NCBI GenBank assembly: GCA_040505895.1
Contig: JBEVXU010000006.1
Location: forward strand, 62,001 to 126,000
Length of the DNA: 64,000 nt
Origin: Vondammii sp040505895
GTDB lineage: Bacteria; Pseudomonadota; Gammaproteobacteria; Chromatiales; Chromatiaceae
Direction: 5' to 3'
In this document: one piece after another, positions 35,500 to 42,998 of the stretch
How positions within the stretch are numbered: position 1 is the first letter of the stretch
How the letters are laid out: the number at the start of each line of letters is the position of its first letter
The notes under the pieces: model-generated
Seen by the model: only the letters and a program-made list of their open reading frames with translations
What the model was told of the DNA's origin: nothing
Database searches by the model: none
Position numbers and translations under genes: made by a program

Positions 35500-36531
35500 T
35501 TACTCTGTACCGTCAGTGTCCTGATCCGACTTTTCTGCCCGGTACCAGGTGGATTGCTCAGGGTCCTGCTGCCAGCCGATGGAGTGTGGCTGCCGATCCT
35601 CGGATTGGTAGAAGATGCGGCTCAGCATCTCGGCAATAACGCCGGTAGTGAGCAGCTGCACCGAGGCCACCAGCAGCAGGATGCCGACAAACAGCAGAGG
35701 CCGACTGCCGATATCCTCTCCTAAGGCGTACTTTACCGTCAGCAGATAGGTGAGGATGCCGCCACCGAGTAGGCCGAAGGCGAGGCCGATAGAGCCAAAG
35801 AAGTGGCCGGGCCGTGCACGGAAGCGGAGAAAGAAGAAGACCGCCAGCAGGTCGAGCACCACACGGAAGGTGCGTGACAGACCGTACTTGGAGGTGCCGA
35901 AGATTCTCGGATTGTGGTTGACCACGGTCTCGCCGATACGTGATGGGGCAGTAACACCGGCCACCCACACAGGGATAAAGCGGTGCATCTCGCCAAACAG
36001 GCGTACCTCCTTGATGATCTCTGCACGGTAGATCTTCAGGCTGCAGCCGTAGTCGTGGAGCTTGACCCCGGTGACCTTGGCGATCAGTCGGTTGGCGACA
36101 CGGGAGAACGCTTTGCGTACCCGGTCATCATGACGTTCACGACGCCAACCCTGGATCATATCGAGATCCCGCTCCTGCAGCTCCTGGATCATGCGGGGGA
36201 TATCGGCGGGGTCGTTCTGCAGGTCGCCATCCATGGTGGCGATCAACTCGCCACGGGCGGCATCGATACCGGTCTGCATCGCTGCTGTCTGGCCAAAATT
36301 GCGCCGCAGCATGATCACCCGCAGGTGTTTGCCGTACTTCTCAATCGCCGCTTTCAGCCGCTCGCCGGTGCCATCGCTGCTACCGTCATCGACACAGATC
36401 AGCTCCCAAGGGCCGCTATAGGACTCAAGCCCTTTATGTACTGCATCAATAAGATGTTCGACGTTTTCCGCCTCATGGTACATAGGGACGACAACGGAGA
36501 GGGATTTATCCATGGCTGGGCTCTGATTCAT
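35500..36531 (-). CDS. GT2-family polyprenyl-phosphate glycosyltransferase (ArnC/GtrB/DPM-like)
   Basis: A 343-residue protein: a GT-A catalytic domain (about 1-235) with SVVVPMYHEAEN, VDDGSSDGT and the metal-binding ATMDGDLQNDP, then two C-terminal transmembrane helices (about 240-310). This is the layout of ArnC, GtrB and dolichol-phosphate-mannose synthase relatives. It charges undecaprenyl phosphate with a sugar on the cytoplasmic side. The two GT39 enzymes of the cluster would then use the flipped product. Which sugar is used cannot be read. Confidence 0.9.
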   Translation of the reverse strand: MNQSPAMDKSLSVVVPMYHEAENVEHLIDAVHKGLESYSGPWELICVDDGSSDGTGERLKAAIEKYGKHLRVIMLRRNFGQTAAMQTGIDAARGELIATMDGDLQNDPADIPRMIQELQERDLDMIQGWRRERHDDRVRKAFSRVANRLIAKVTGVKLHDYGCSLKIYRAEIIKEVRLFGEMHRFIPVWVAGVTAPSRIGETVVNHNPRIFGTSKYGLSRTFRVVLDLLAVFFFLRFRARPGHFFGSIGLAFGLLGGGILTYLLTVKYALGEDIGSRPLLFVGILLLVASVQLLTTGVIAEMLSRIFYQSEDRQPHSIGWQQDPEQSTWYRAEKSDQDTDGTE

Positions 36532-36605
36532 GGGGAGTTTGAGATTGCTGAAGAAACCAGCGCATGTTAACCGCGCAGCCCCTATTCCGCAAACCGGCGG
36601 GGTTT

Positions 36606-36667
36606 AAGGGGCCTCTGAATAAGTCTGAACGCAATGCAATTATTCATGACTTGTTCAGAGGTTCCTT
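36606..36667. repeat. Short family C inverted-repeat element
   Basis: AAGGGGCCTCTGAATAAGTC at 36606-36625 and GACTTGTTCAGAGGTTCCTT at 36648-36667 are inverted repeats around 22 bases. They share the CTGAWTAAGTC core with the elements at 23912-24136. The right arm overlaps the last codons and stop of the 36644-37609 gene. Confidence 0.6.
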
Positions 36668-37609
36668 GACCGGCAGCAGCAGGGAGGCGACACCGAGTAG
36701 CAGGGTGACGCCGAGGAGAAACAGGTGCAGATTGACCGCGCCGTTAAGTGCGTCGCTGGTGTTGACGCCGAGTGGTGCCAGTACCGCCAGCATCGCCACT
36801 TCGTAACTGCCTGCTCCGGCGATGCCGTGGAACGGCAGCACACTGCTCAGCTCTGCACCGATAATACCGGCGAGAGACTGCCATAGCGGCAGTGGCAGAA
36901 AGTGCTGCAGCACCATAGCGAAGGCGACAAACTTGCTACCCCAGCTTAGTAGGGTGAGTAGGTAGATTCTACTCATGCGTCCACCGTCAGGTGGAGCGTT
37001 GTCGACGATACGATGGAGCAGCCGTTGCCAGCCCTTGTCGTTGCCGAGATGCTCTTTGAGTGTTTCCCGGAGCAGCAGTACCAACGGCAGCGCGATCATC
37101 CAGGCGATAATGGCCGGTACCCACCACCACTCCGGTGTTGCCAGTATCAGCGATAGCAAAGCGATACCGGCGATGACATGAAGATCCAGCAGGCGTATCC
37201 AGATAAGGGAGAGGGTGCTGTCGGTCATTGAGGTGCCAAAGTGGCGCCGCATCAAAATGGGGAACAGCGCTTCGCCTGCACGCATTGGCAGCAGGTTATT
37301 GGCAAAGTTATGGAGGATACTGAGTCTTAGGGTGGTGAGAAAGCGTCCCTGCAGCAGCTCGGGGAAATAGGCCTGGATACGGATGGCACGCAGCAGGTAG
37401 CTGGTAAAACTGAGCAGTAGCAGTACGGCAATGGAGGAGAGACTGATGCTCTGCCAGGGTTGCAGCAGTGGTCCCCAACCGATGGCGAAGTGGACCCAGA
37501 GCAACAGGGCGACCAGTATCGCACCGCCGATGATCCAATCGCGCAGCCGGAAAGCGGTGCTGCTAAGCCGGTCTTCGTCGGCTGCCGTGTTCAAATGGTT
37601 ATCACTCAT
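36644..37609 (-). CDS. LPG-synthase/AglD-like integral membrane protein (flippase-like)
   Basis: A 321-residue membrane protein with about eight hydrophobic segments and the family pattern RAIRIQAYFPELLQGRFLTTLRLSILHNFANNLLPMRAGEALFPIL, followed by PFHGIAGAGSYE. This is the lysylphosphatidylglycerol synthase transmembrane family, without the C-terminal aminoacyl transferase domain. Such stand-alone forms often sit in glycosyltransferase clusters and are suspected of moving lipid-linked sugars. The final codons (EPLNKS and stop) lie inside a family C repeat arm, so the end of the protein may have been rewritten by the insertion. The start codon is 12 bases from the MITE-like element. Confidence 0.8.
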   Translation of the reverse strand: MSDNHLNTAADEDRLSSTAFRLRDWIIGGAILVALLLWVHFAIGWGPLLQPWQSISLSSIAVLLLLSFTSYLLRAIRIQAYFPELLQGRFLTTLRLSILHNFANNLLPMRAGEALFPILMRRHFGTSMTDSTLSLIWIRLLDLHVIAGIALLSLILATPEWWWVPAIIAWMIALPLVLLLRETLKEHLGNDKGWQRLLHRIVDNAPPDGGRMSRIYLLTLLSWGSKFVAFAMVLQHFLPLPLWQSLAGIIGAELSSVLPFHGIAGAGSYEVAMLAVLAPLGVNTSDALNGAVNLHLFLLGVTLLLGVASLLLPVKEPLNKS

Positions 37610-37620
37610 GCCCTGTCTAG

Positions 37621-37880
37621 TGTAGTGTCCTATACTAAGCGGATATTAAGAGACCCACAAAAGATTCAAGTCAAGGCGCAGCCTGCAGTTAATGGTTTCC
37701 CCCTTAACAAAGGCTGTAACGCAGGATTGGATCTTTTGTGGGTCTCCCTTCGGGCGAGGCGAGAAGGCATCATCTGCTGCGTTGCGTCTCTTGTAAAGGG
37801 CGCGCCATTCCCTGCGCGACGCGCCTTGCAGCTAATACCTTCTCGCCTCGCTTAATTACCGTTTAGTACAGGACACTACA
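37621..37880. mobile_element. 260-bp MITE-like element with 4-bp CTAG target duplication
   Basis: Terminal inverted repeats TGTAGTGTCCTATACTAA (left) and TTTAGTACAGGACACTACA (right) differ at one position over the outer part. The bases CTAG lie directly outside both ends (37617-37620 and 37881-37884), as a target duplication would. Inside are two further inverted pairs: AGACCCACAAAAGAT with ATCTTTTGTGGGTCT, and GCGAGGCGAGAAGG with TTCTCGCCTCGC. There is no transposase gene. A YTAR target is known for IS5-group elements, so an IS5-type parent is possible. Confidence 0.8.
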
Positions 37881-37891
37881 CTAGAGGTGTC

Positions 37892-39085
37892 TTAAGTCAA
37901 CGACAGCAGTGCCGAGACCAGCAACTCATCATCATAATAGGGCGCACTGCGCTTACTGATCAGTGGGGTATCAATAATCTGGATGCCGAGATCCCCCGCC
38001 TGCTTGAGTGCTGCAGGGGAGAAACCGCGACCTCTCTTGCTGTCAATCATGATGAAGTTGAGCAGCCTGCGGGTGGCACAATTCGCTCCTGCATCCACCC
38101 GCAGCTGGCTTAGCAGTGTATTGATCATCAGCTCATGATTCATTCCGATCTGCTCCGGGTCCTTTCCCTGATTTGGGATGTAAACCTTGGGACAGCTGCG
38201 GCCGGCGATGGTGCGCCCTACTCCCTTTGGTAACAGGTTGACCAGCATGCTGGAGTAGAAGCTGCCGTGGGGGTAGCAGATCAGGTCAGCGGACTCGATC
38301 AGCTTGCGGTTTTTTCCCTTTAGCAGGCAGCTCGCCGGGGTATAACGGTCGAGCCACTGTGACAGGAACAGGCGTTTGACCGGAGAGGTGAGTGGCGACA
38401 TTTCTTTGCCGGTGAGGCGATGTTGACCGATGATGCGACTGCCATCAGCAAGATCGGCGCCGAGGTGCAGATCATCTGTGACCACCGAGCGAACCGTACC
38501 CAGCACGTTGACCAGTTTTGAGAAGAGGAAGATGATCGGATCGAGGTGGCGATGGTTATTGAGATAGCCGCCGGCAAGAATCAGGTTGCCGATACTGGCG
38601 CCGCGCAGATCGAATGAATCCGGCATCGCCTCCTGGAAGTAGCCCAGATGATTGCAGATAAGGCGACGCATGGGGTTGGATATACCCACCACCAGACTGC
38701 TCTTGCCCACTACCATTTTGTTTAAGCGTTGACGCAGCTGCTTTTCACTTTTGTGCTTTGGAAAGCGGTAGTTGAAGAGTTGGTAGACTTCAGGGTGGCC
38801 GAGCACAGTTTCATCTGCCAGAGCAATCAGGCGACTGCGCAGGTCGCCGATGGAAGGCATGTCAAAGGCGTTGCGCAGCTCTGCCGAGCTGCCGCCGGAG
38901 TCAAATGGCGTGACCAGATGAGTGGAGTTATGGGTGTAGTTTTTAAGTGCTTTACTGAGACCGTTAAGGGCGGTGCCACCACTGAAGAAGAGCATCCTGG
39001 GCCCCAACTCCGGCGCCTTACGGTAGCGGCCAATTCTCAGTTGATCGGGAATCTCGACTGCGCGGCTAACCTGTAGTGTGCTCAT
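37892..39085 (-). CDS. CofD-related protein, GAK-system type
   Basis: A 397-residue soluble protein. It opens with LFFSGGTALNGLSKALKNYTHNS and HLVTPFDSGGSSAELRNAF, then GDLRSRLIALADE, signatures of the CofD/YvcK superfamily and in particular of the subgroup labelled CofD-related in the GAK system. CofD-like folds bind nucleotides and phosphorylated small molecules; this subgroup has no proven reaction. No other proteins known from that system are encoded nearby. Glucokinase and GAPDH genes follow on the same strand side, so a link with carbon flux control, as for YvcK, is possible. Confidence 0.8.
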   Translation of the reverse strand: MSTLQVSRAVEIPDQLRIGRYRKAPELGPRMLFFSGGTALNGLSKALKNYTHNSTHLVTPFDSGGSSAELRNAFDMPSIGDLRSRLIALADETVLGHPEVYQLFNYRFPKHKSEKQLRQRLNKMVVGKSSLVVGISNPMRRLICNHLGYFQEAMPDSFDLRGASIGNLILAGGYLNNHRHLDPIIFLFSKLVNVLGTVRSVVTDDLHLGADLADGSRIIGQHRLTGKEMSPLTSPVKRLFLSQWLDRYTPASCLLKGKNRKLIESADLICYPHGSFYSSMLVNLLPKGVGRTIAGRSCPKVYIPNQGKDPEQIGMNHELMINTLLSQLRVDAGANCATRRLLNFIMIDSKRGRGFSPAALKQAGDLGIQIIDTPLISKRSAPYYDDELLVSALLSLT

Positions 39086-39229
39086 GGCGGTGGTGTCGTC
39101 TCTGCTTGATGAAGTCAGTTTAGCTGAAATTTCCTTACGAAGCGCCTATCACTTGCCCTTTAGCGCCGGTCTTGGTGGTAGGACCATAGGTGCATACGCT
39201 CAATAGTGTGTCGGGATCTACGAGAGGTC

Positions 39230-40231
39230 CTAGTCGGTGACGCTGTAGCCAATGCCCGGCAGGTCGGCAAAAAGCGTCTGGGCGGCGCCTGTCAGTGCAG
39301 GGTAGGGGGCATCGATCAGATAACAGGGAATCCGCTCAAGGTATCCGCTAAAACGTCCATGCCGTTCAAAGCGCTCTCTAAACGGAGACTCAAGAAAAAA
39401 GTGTCCAAGTTTTGGTGGAATGCCGCCACCAATGTAGATGCCGCCGTGGGCCCCCAGAGTAAGGGCGAGGTTGCCGGCAACGGTTCCCAGTACGGCACAG
39501 AAAAAGGTCAGGCTTTCGCGGCAGACAGGACATTGGTCGGCCATTCCAAGACGACTGATCTCGTCGGCGGGCAGCGCTTTAGCGGGTTCCCCGTTAATCT
39601 CTGTCAGCGTCAGGTGGATGTTCTCCAATCCCTGGCCGGAGACTATACGCTCAGCAGATACATGCCCGAACCGCTGCTGCAGCCGATCGATGATCGCCAC
39701 CTCACTTGCTGTGATTGGTGCGTAGGTGACGTGACCCCCTTCTCCCTGTAGGGGCAACCACTCTCCATCCTTGGTCGCTATCAAGCCTGATACGCCGAGA
39801 CCCGTTCCCGGTCCAATAATGCCTTTTACCCCCAGAGGGGCGGAATCACCGCCACCGATCTGCAATCGCTCATCGTCGGCAAGGTAGGGTAACGACATCG
39901 CCAGAGCGGTGAAGTCATTGAGTATCAGCAGACGCTCAAGGCCAAGCCGACGGCGTAGGGAGTTGGTGGAGAAGGACCAGGGGCCGTTGGTCAGAGTCAC
40001 CTGGTCTCCGCTGAGAGTGGCGGCCAAAGCGATGGACGCCTGTGTGGGAGTGGGCATGCCGCTGGTGGAGAGGTACTGTTCAATGGCATCGCCAATATCG
40101 TTGAACGCCTCACAGCTCACTATGTCCACCGCCGTCGGTCGGCATCCGGCATGGTCCCATAGTGCAAAGCGGGCGTTGGTTCCGCCAATATCAGCAATCA
40201 GCGTGGCTGTGGTGTTATCAGTGGTTGCCAT
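39230..40231 (-). CDS. glk: Glucokinase (Glk family)
   Basis: The ATG at 40231 is used; it overlaps the stop of the YdcF-family gene (TGATG). The 333-residue protein has the phosphate-binding LIADIGGTNARFAL at the N-terminus, the LTNGPWSF sugar-site region, GPGTGLGVSGL near 135 and LPLQGEGGHVTYAP with the catalytic-site Glu and His. It is the non-ROK, E. coli-type glucokinase that makes glucose 6-phosphate. Grouping with GAPDH and the CofD-related gene suggests a carbon-metabolism neighbourhood. Confidence 0.93.
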   Translation of the reverse strand: MATTDNTTATLIADIGGTNARFALWDHAGCRPTAVDIVSCEAFNDIGDAIEQYLSTSGMPTPTQASIALAATLSGDQVTLTNGPWSFSTNSLRRRLGLERLLILNDFTALAMSLPYLADDERLQIGGGDSAPLGVKGIIGPGTGLGVSGLIATKDGEWLPLQGEGGHVTYAPITASEVAIIDRLQQRFGHVSAERIVSGQGLENIHLTLTEINGEPAKALPADEISRLGMADQCPVCRESLTFFCAVLGTVAGNLALTLGAHGGIYIGGGIPPKLGHFFLESPFRERFERHGRFSGYLERIPCYLIDAPYPALTGAAQTLFADLPGIGYSVTD

Positions 40232-40911
40232 CAATGTTCCTTACTCTTTTCCGATGGCTGCTCAGGAGAGGATTTTCCCCAGTAGTAGAGCCATGCACCA
40301 TACTCCGCCAGCAGCTGCCTGATCTGCCTGCCGCTGTGCCACCAGCGGTCGGGATCGAAGGGATCCTCATCAGCCGCCGCCATCTGGATTTTGAGTTGCC
40401 CATGGTACTGCTGTTGCCAGATGTATCTAGCCCGTCGTGTATGAAATTTACTGGTAGTGACAATAACGGACTGAATTGAATGTTGTGCCAGCTGAGCACC
40501 GGTAATTGCCGCCTCGGAGATGGTGTCGTAGGCATCCGCAGCATTTATGATAATCACCCTCTCCTTCGGGACACCAAAAAATTCAAGCATGGCAACGGGG
40601 TTTTCATGCCAGGGGGAGGGCGCATTGAAGCCCCGGGCCTCCAGGCGTCGGATAAAGCCGGTCTTGCGGTTACCATTGATCACTATGTAATTCACCAGGC
40701 CTCTGTTATATATCTCAGCCGCCTGCATAAGGCGTGGCGAGTAACCGATACCGGTGCTGAGTACGACAGCGGCATCCGCCCTTTCGAGTTCTGCATTATA
40801 TCGAATCAGGGAGTGACCAAGATAGCTTAGGAGCCGTGGAGCGATGAGCAGCAGAATAAGCAGTGTGGCGGTGAGGAGTATGGCCTTGAAATGGCGACAG
40901 AAGAGAGTCAT
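40231..40911 (-). CDS. YdcF/SanA-family (DUF218) membrane protein
   Basis: Starting at the ATG at 40911 (MTLFCRHFKAILLT) puts the transmembrane helix (AILLTATLLILLLIAPRLLSYLG) at the N-terminus, as in ElyC/SanA/YdcF proteins. The DUF218 domain follows: ADAAVVLSTGIGYSPRLMQAAEIYNRG, GVPKERVIIINAADAYDTISEA and VTTSKFHTRRARYIWQQQ. It is 226 residues long. Members affect envelope integrity or polyprenyl carrier metabolism, but the reaction is not firmly known. It is coupled to glk by stop-start overlap. Confidence 0.85.
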   Translation of the reverse strand: MTLFCRHFKAILLTATLLILLLIAPRLLSYLGHSLIRYNAELERADAAVVLSTGIGYSPRLMQAAEIYNRGLVNYIVINGNRKTGFIRRLEARGFNAPSPWHENPVAMLEFFGVPKERVIIINAADAYDTISEAAITGAQLAQHSIQSVIVTTSKFHTRRARYIWQQQYHGQLKIQMAAADEDPFDPDRWWHSGRQIRQLLAEYGAWLYYWGKSSPEQPSEKSKEH

Positions 40912-41001
40912 AAGGCCATTATACTCACGACACCGTTGTTGCGGCACCCGATCAGGCAGAGAGAGATGCTCTGCCCAATCGAATAGAGAAACGCCGTGTT
41001 G

Positions 41002-41030
41002 AAAATTTAGCCGATAGCTTGCTATCGGCT
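41002..41030 (-). terminator. Rho-independent terminator after GAPDH gene
   Basis: AGCCGATAGC, a two-base loop and GCTATCGGCT give a perfect ten-pair stem. On the minus strand it is followed by AAATTTTC. It lies 65 bases past the GAPDH stop and about 90 bases before the YdcF start. Confidence 0.6.
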
Positions 41031-41094
41031 GCAATCATGCCCTTGGCCGCAGGTCACCCGGGCATCATGCGACTCACAATGTTGGAACAGGGTT

Positions 41095-42102
41095 TCAGCC
41101 CAACAGGCCCTTGGCAACCTTTGCAGCTAATTCGATCATCCGGTTTACATAGCCCCACTCATTGTCATACCAGATGTAGAGTTTGACCTGTGTATTATTG
41201 ACCACCATGGTGGAGGGGGCATCAATAATCGCTGAGCGTGGATCATTGAGATAGTCCACTGATACGAGGGGGCGCTCTTCATAGCCGAGTATTCCCTTGA
41301 GTTCGCCCTCTGCCGCCTCCTGAAAATAGCCATTCACCTCTTCAACAGTTACCGGCCGCGCCGCCTCGAAGACAAGATCGGTGAGGGAGGCGTTGAGCAG
41401 GGGAATACGCACGGCGTGACCGTTGAGCTTACCGGTGAGCTCGGGAAATATTTTGGTGATGGCCTTGGCTGAACCGGTACTGGTCGGAATCAGTGATTGG
41501 CCGCAGGCGCGTGCCCGTCTGAGGTCTTTGTGCCCCTTGTCGATAATGGTCTGAGTGTTGGTGATGTCGTGGATAGTGGTCATGCAGCCGTGAACGATGC
41601 CGATTTTTTCATGCATCACCTTTACCACAGGAGCCAGACAATTGGTTGTACAGGAGGCGGCTGTGATCAGGTGATGCTCTGCGGGATCGTACTGATCATC
41701 ATTGATGCCATAGACGATGTTAAGCGCCCCTTGGGTAGGCGCTGCAACGATCACCTTCTTTACGCCCTGGTCAAAGTAGTTGTTGAGTGTTTCCGGTTTT
41801 TTGTGGTGCTTGCCGGTGGCTTCGATAACGATGTCGCAGCCGGACCAGTCGCTGTCGCCGATGGCGCTGTTTGAGGAGTAATCAATTGTACGGCCGTCAA
41901 CCAGCATGCTGTCGTCTGTTGCTGCAGTATCCGTATCCCAGGTGCCGTGTACTGAATCGAACTTGAGCAGGTGTGCCGAACCCGTGGCGTCGGTGGCAAT
42001 CTCATTGACGCGCACAATTTCAAACTCCGGCCGGTTCCAGCCTGCACGTAGCCCAAGGCGTCCCATACGGCCGAAGCCATTGATACCAATGCGTATTGTC
42101 AC
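41095..42102 (-). CDS. gap: Glyceraldehyde-3-phosphate dehydrogenase, type I
   Basis: A 335-residue protein with the NAD-binding GINGFGRMGRLGLRA at the N-terminus and the catalytic ASCTTNCLAP with Cys near residue 150. Later motifs are LIPTSTGSAKAITKI, LNGHAVRIPLLNASL and WYDNEWGYVNRM. It is a standard tetrameric GAPDH that oxidises glyceraldehyde 3-phosphate in glycolysis or runs in reverse for carbon fixation. The residue after the first NAD strand (VNEIATD) does not give a simple coenzyme call. It has its own 5' region containing a REP-like hairpin. Confidence 0.96.
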   Translation of the reverse strand: MTIRIGINGFGRMGRLGLRAGWNRPEFEIVRVNEIATDATGSAHLLKFDSVHGTWDTDTAATDDSMLVDGRTIDYSSNSAIGDSDWSGCDIVIEATGKHHKKPETLNNYFDQGVKKVIVAAPTQGALNIVYGINDDQYDPAEHHLITAASCTTNCLAPVVKVMHEKIGIVHGCMTTIHDITNTQTIIDKGHKDLRRARACGQSLIPTSTGSAKAITKIFPELTGKLNGHAVRIPLLNASLTDLVFEAARPVTVEEVNGYFQEAAEGELKGILGYEERPLVSVDYLNDPRSAIIDAPSTMVVNNTQVKLYIWYDNEWGYVNRMIELAAKVAKGLLG

Positions 42103-42196
42103 TTGATTAATCTCCAGGTTATCGCTGTGCCCGGTCGGGCACTGGGCGGAGTGAATTAGATTAAAACGGTTCTACACAATAATCCGGAACTTGGGT

Positions 42197-42260
42197 GTAG
42201 GAGCGAACTTGTTCGCGAAGAACACACCTCGGAGCTTATCGCGAACAAGTTCGCTCCTAC
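42197..42260. repeat. REP-like hairpin, family A (best-preserved copy)
   Basis: GTAGGAGCGAACTTGTTCGC and its exact inverted partner (ending AACAAGTTCGCTCCTAC) enclose a 24-base centre that includes CTCGGAGC. The copy at 6872-6935 has the same arms and centre. It lies in the 257-base gap between the GAPDH and rhombosortase genes; the rest of that gap shows nothing. Confidence 0.8.
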
Positions 42261-42359
42261 AGCGCCCCTTTATTACCAAAAAAATGGCTTTCAGGAATAT
42301 TGTGCATAGCCAATTAGATTATAAGCTCTCACCAGCATATATCAGTTGATTACCACGGA

Positions 42360-42995
42360 TCAATTGTGATGTTTCTGATGTACGTTTGGACTATCTGGGG
42401 TTAGGTTGCTTTCCAACCAGATGAAGAGGGTGCCCGCCAATAGGCCGGCCACCAACCCTGCCGCGTGGGCTTCGGGTACTGCCGCCCATGCGGTGGATGT
42501 GAATATTGCATCGCCCAGTGATATCTCAACAGCGATTTTGAGTGCGGCGAGGGAGCCGATCAATAGATAGGCAGGGTCGCTTCTGCATCTCCATAGCGTC
42601 AGCAGGCCACAGGCAAGCAGTGCATTGAGCAGCCCCGAGAGGCCGCAGTAGGCCTGCATCCAGGGGAGTTGCCACCAGAGCCAGGCATCAATGACAACGG
42701 TTGCCGTTGCCAGCAGCAGGAGTAGCTGCCAGAGGGGGGATTTCTCAAATAGGTAGGCGGTAATCGCCAGTCCGGCAACGTCAAACAGCAGATGCTGCAG
42801 GTCGCTGTGGACCCAGTGTCCGGTCAGTAGCCGCCACCACTCACCGGCGGCTATGGCTTCACGCTCATAGACCAGCGCCTCCGGTGCCGGACCCAGCAGC
42901 CAATAGAGCAGCAGGGCCGGGAGTGTCAGAGTGAGGGTGCGCCATGGCAGCAGTAGGCTGTCATGGCGCACTGGTTGTGGCTGGAAAGCCGTCAC
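42360..42995 (-). CDS. rrtA: Rhombosortase (rhomboid-family sorting protease)
   Basis: A 211-residue rhomboid protein with six membrane segments. WWRLLTGHWVHSDLQHLLFDVAGLA is the rhombosortase L1 region. The catalytic Ser is in CGLSGLLNALL (S120) and the catalytic His in PEAHAAGLVAG (H178). Rhombosortases cleave proteins carrying a C-terminal GlyGly-CTERM tail. The gene starts three bases after the vWA gene, whose C-terminus has that kind of tail, so enzyme and substrate are probably co-expressed. Confidence 0.92.
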   Translation of the reverse strand: MTAFQPQPVRHDSLLLPWRTLTLTLPALLLYWLLGPAPEALVYEREAIAAGEWWRLLTGHWVHSDLQHLLFDVAGLAITAYLFEKSPLWQLLLLLATATVVIDAWLWWQLPWMQAYCGLSGLLNALLACGLLTLWRCRSDPAYLLIGSLAALKIAVEISLGDAIFTSTAWAAVPEAHAAGLVAGLLAGTLFIWLESNLTPDSPNVHQKHHN

Positions 42996-42998
42996 TGA

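Noticed and set aside
37460..37855. 131-codon plus-strand frame
   Set aside because: Spans the 5' end of a membrane-protein gene and the MITE-like element; no transposase motifs.
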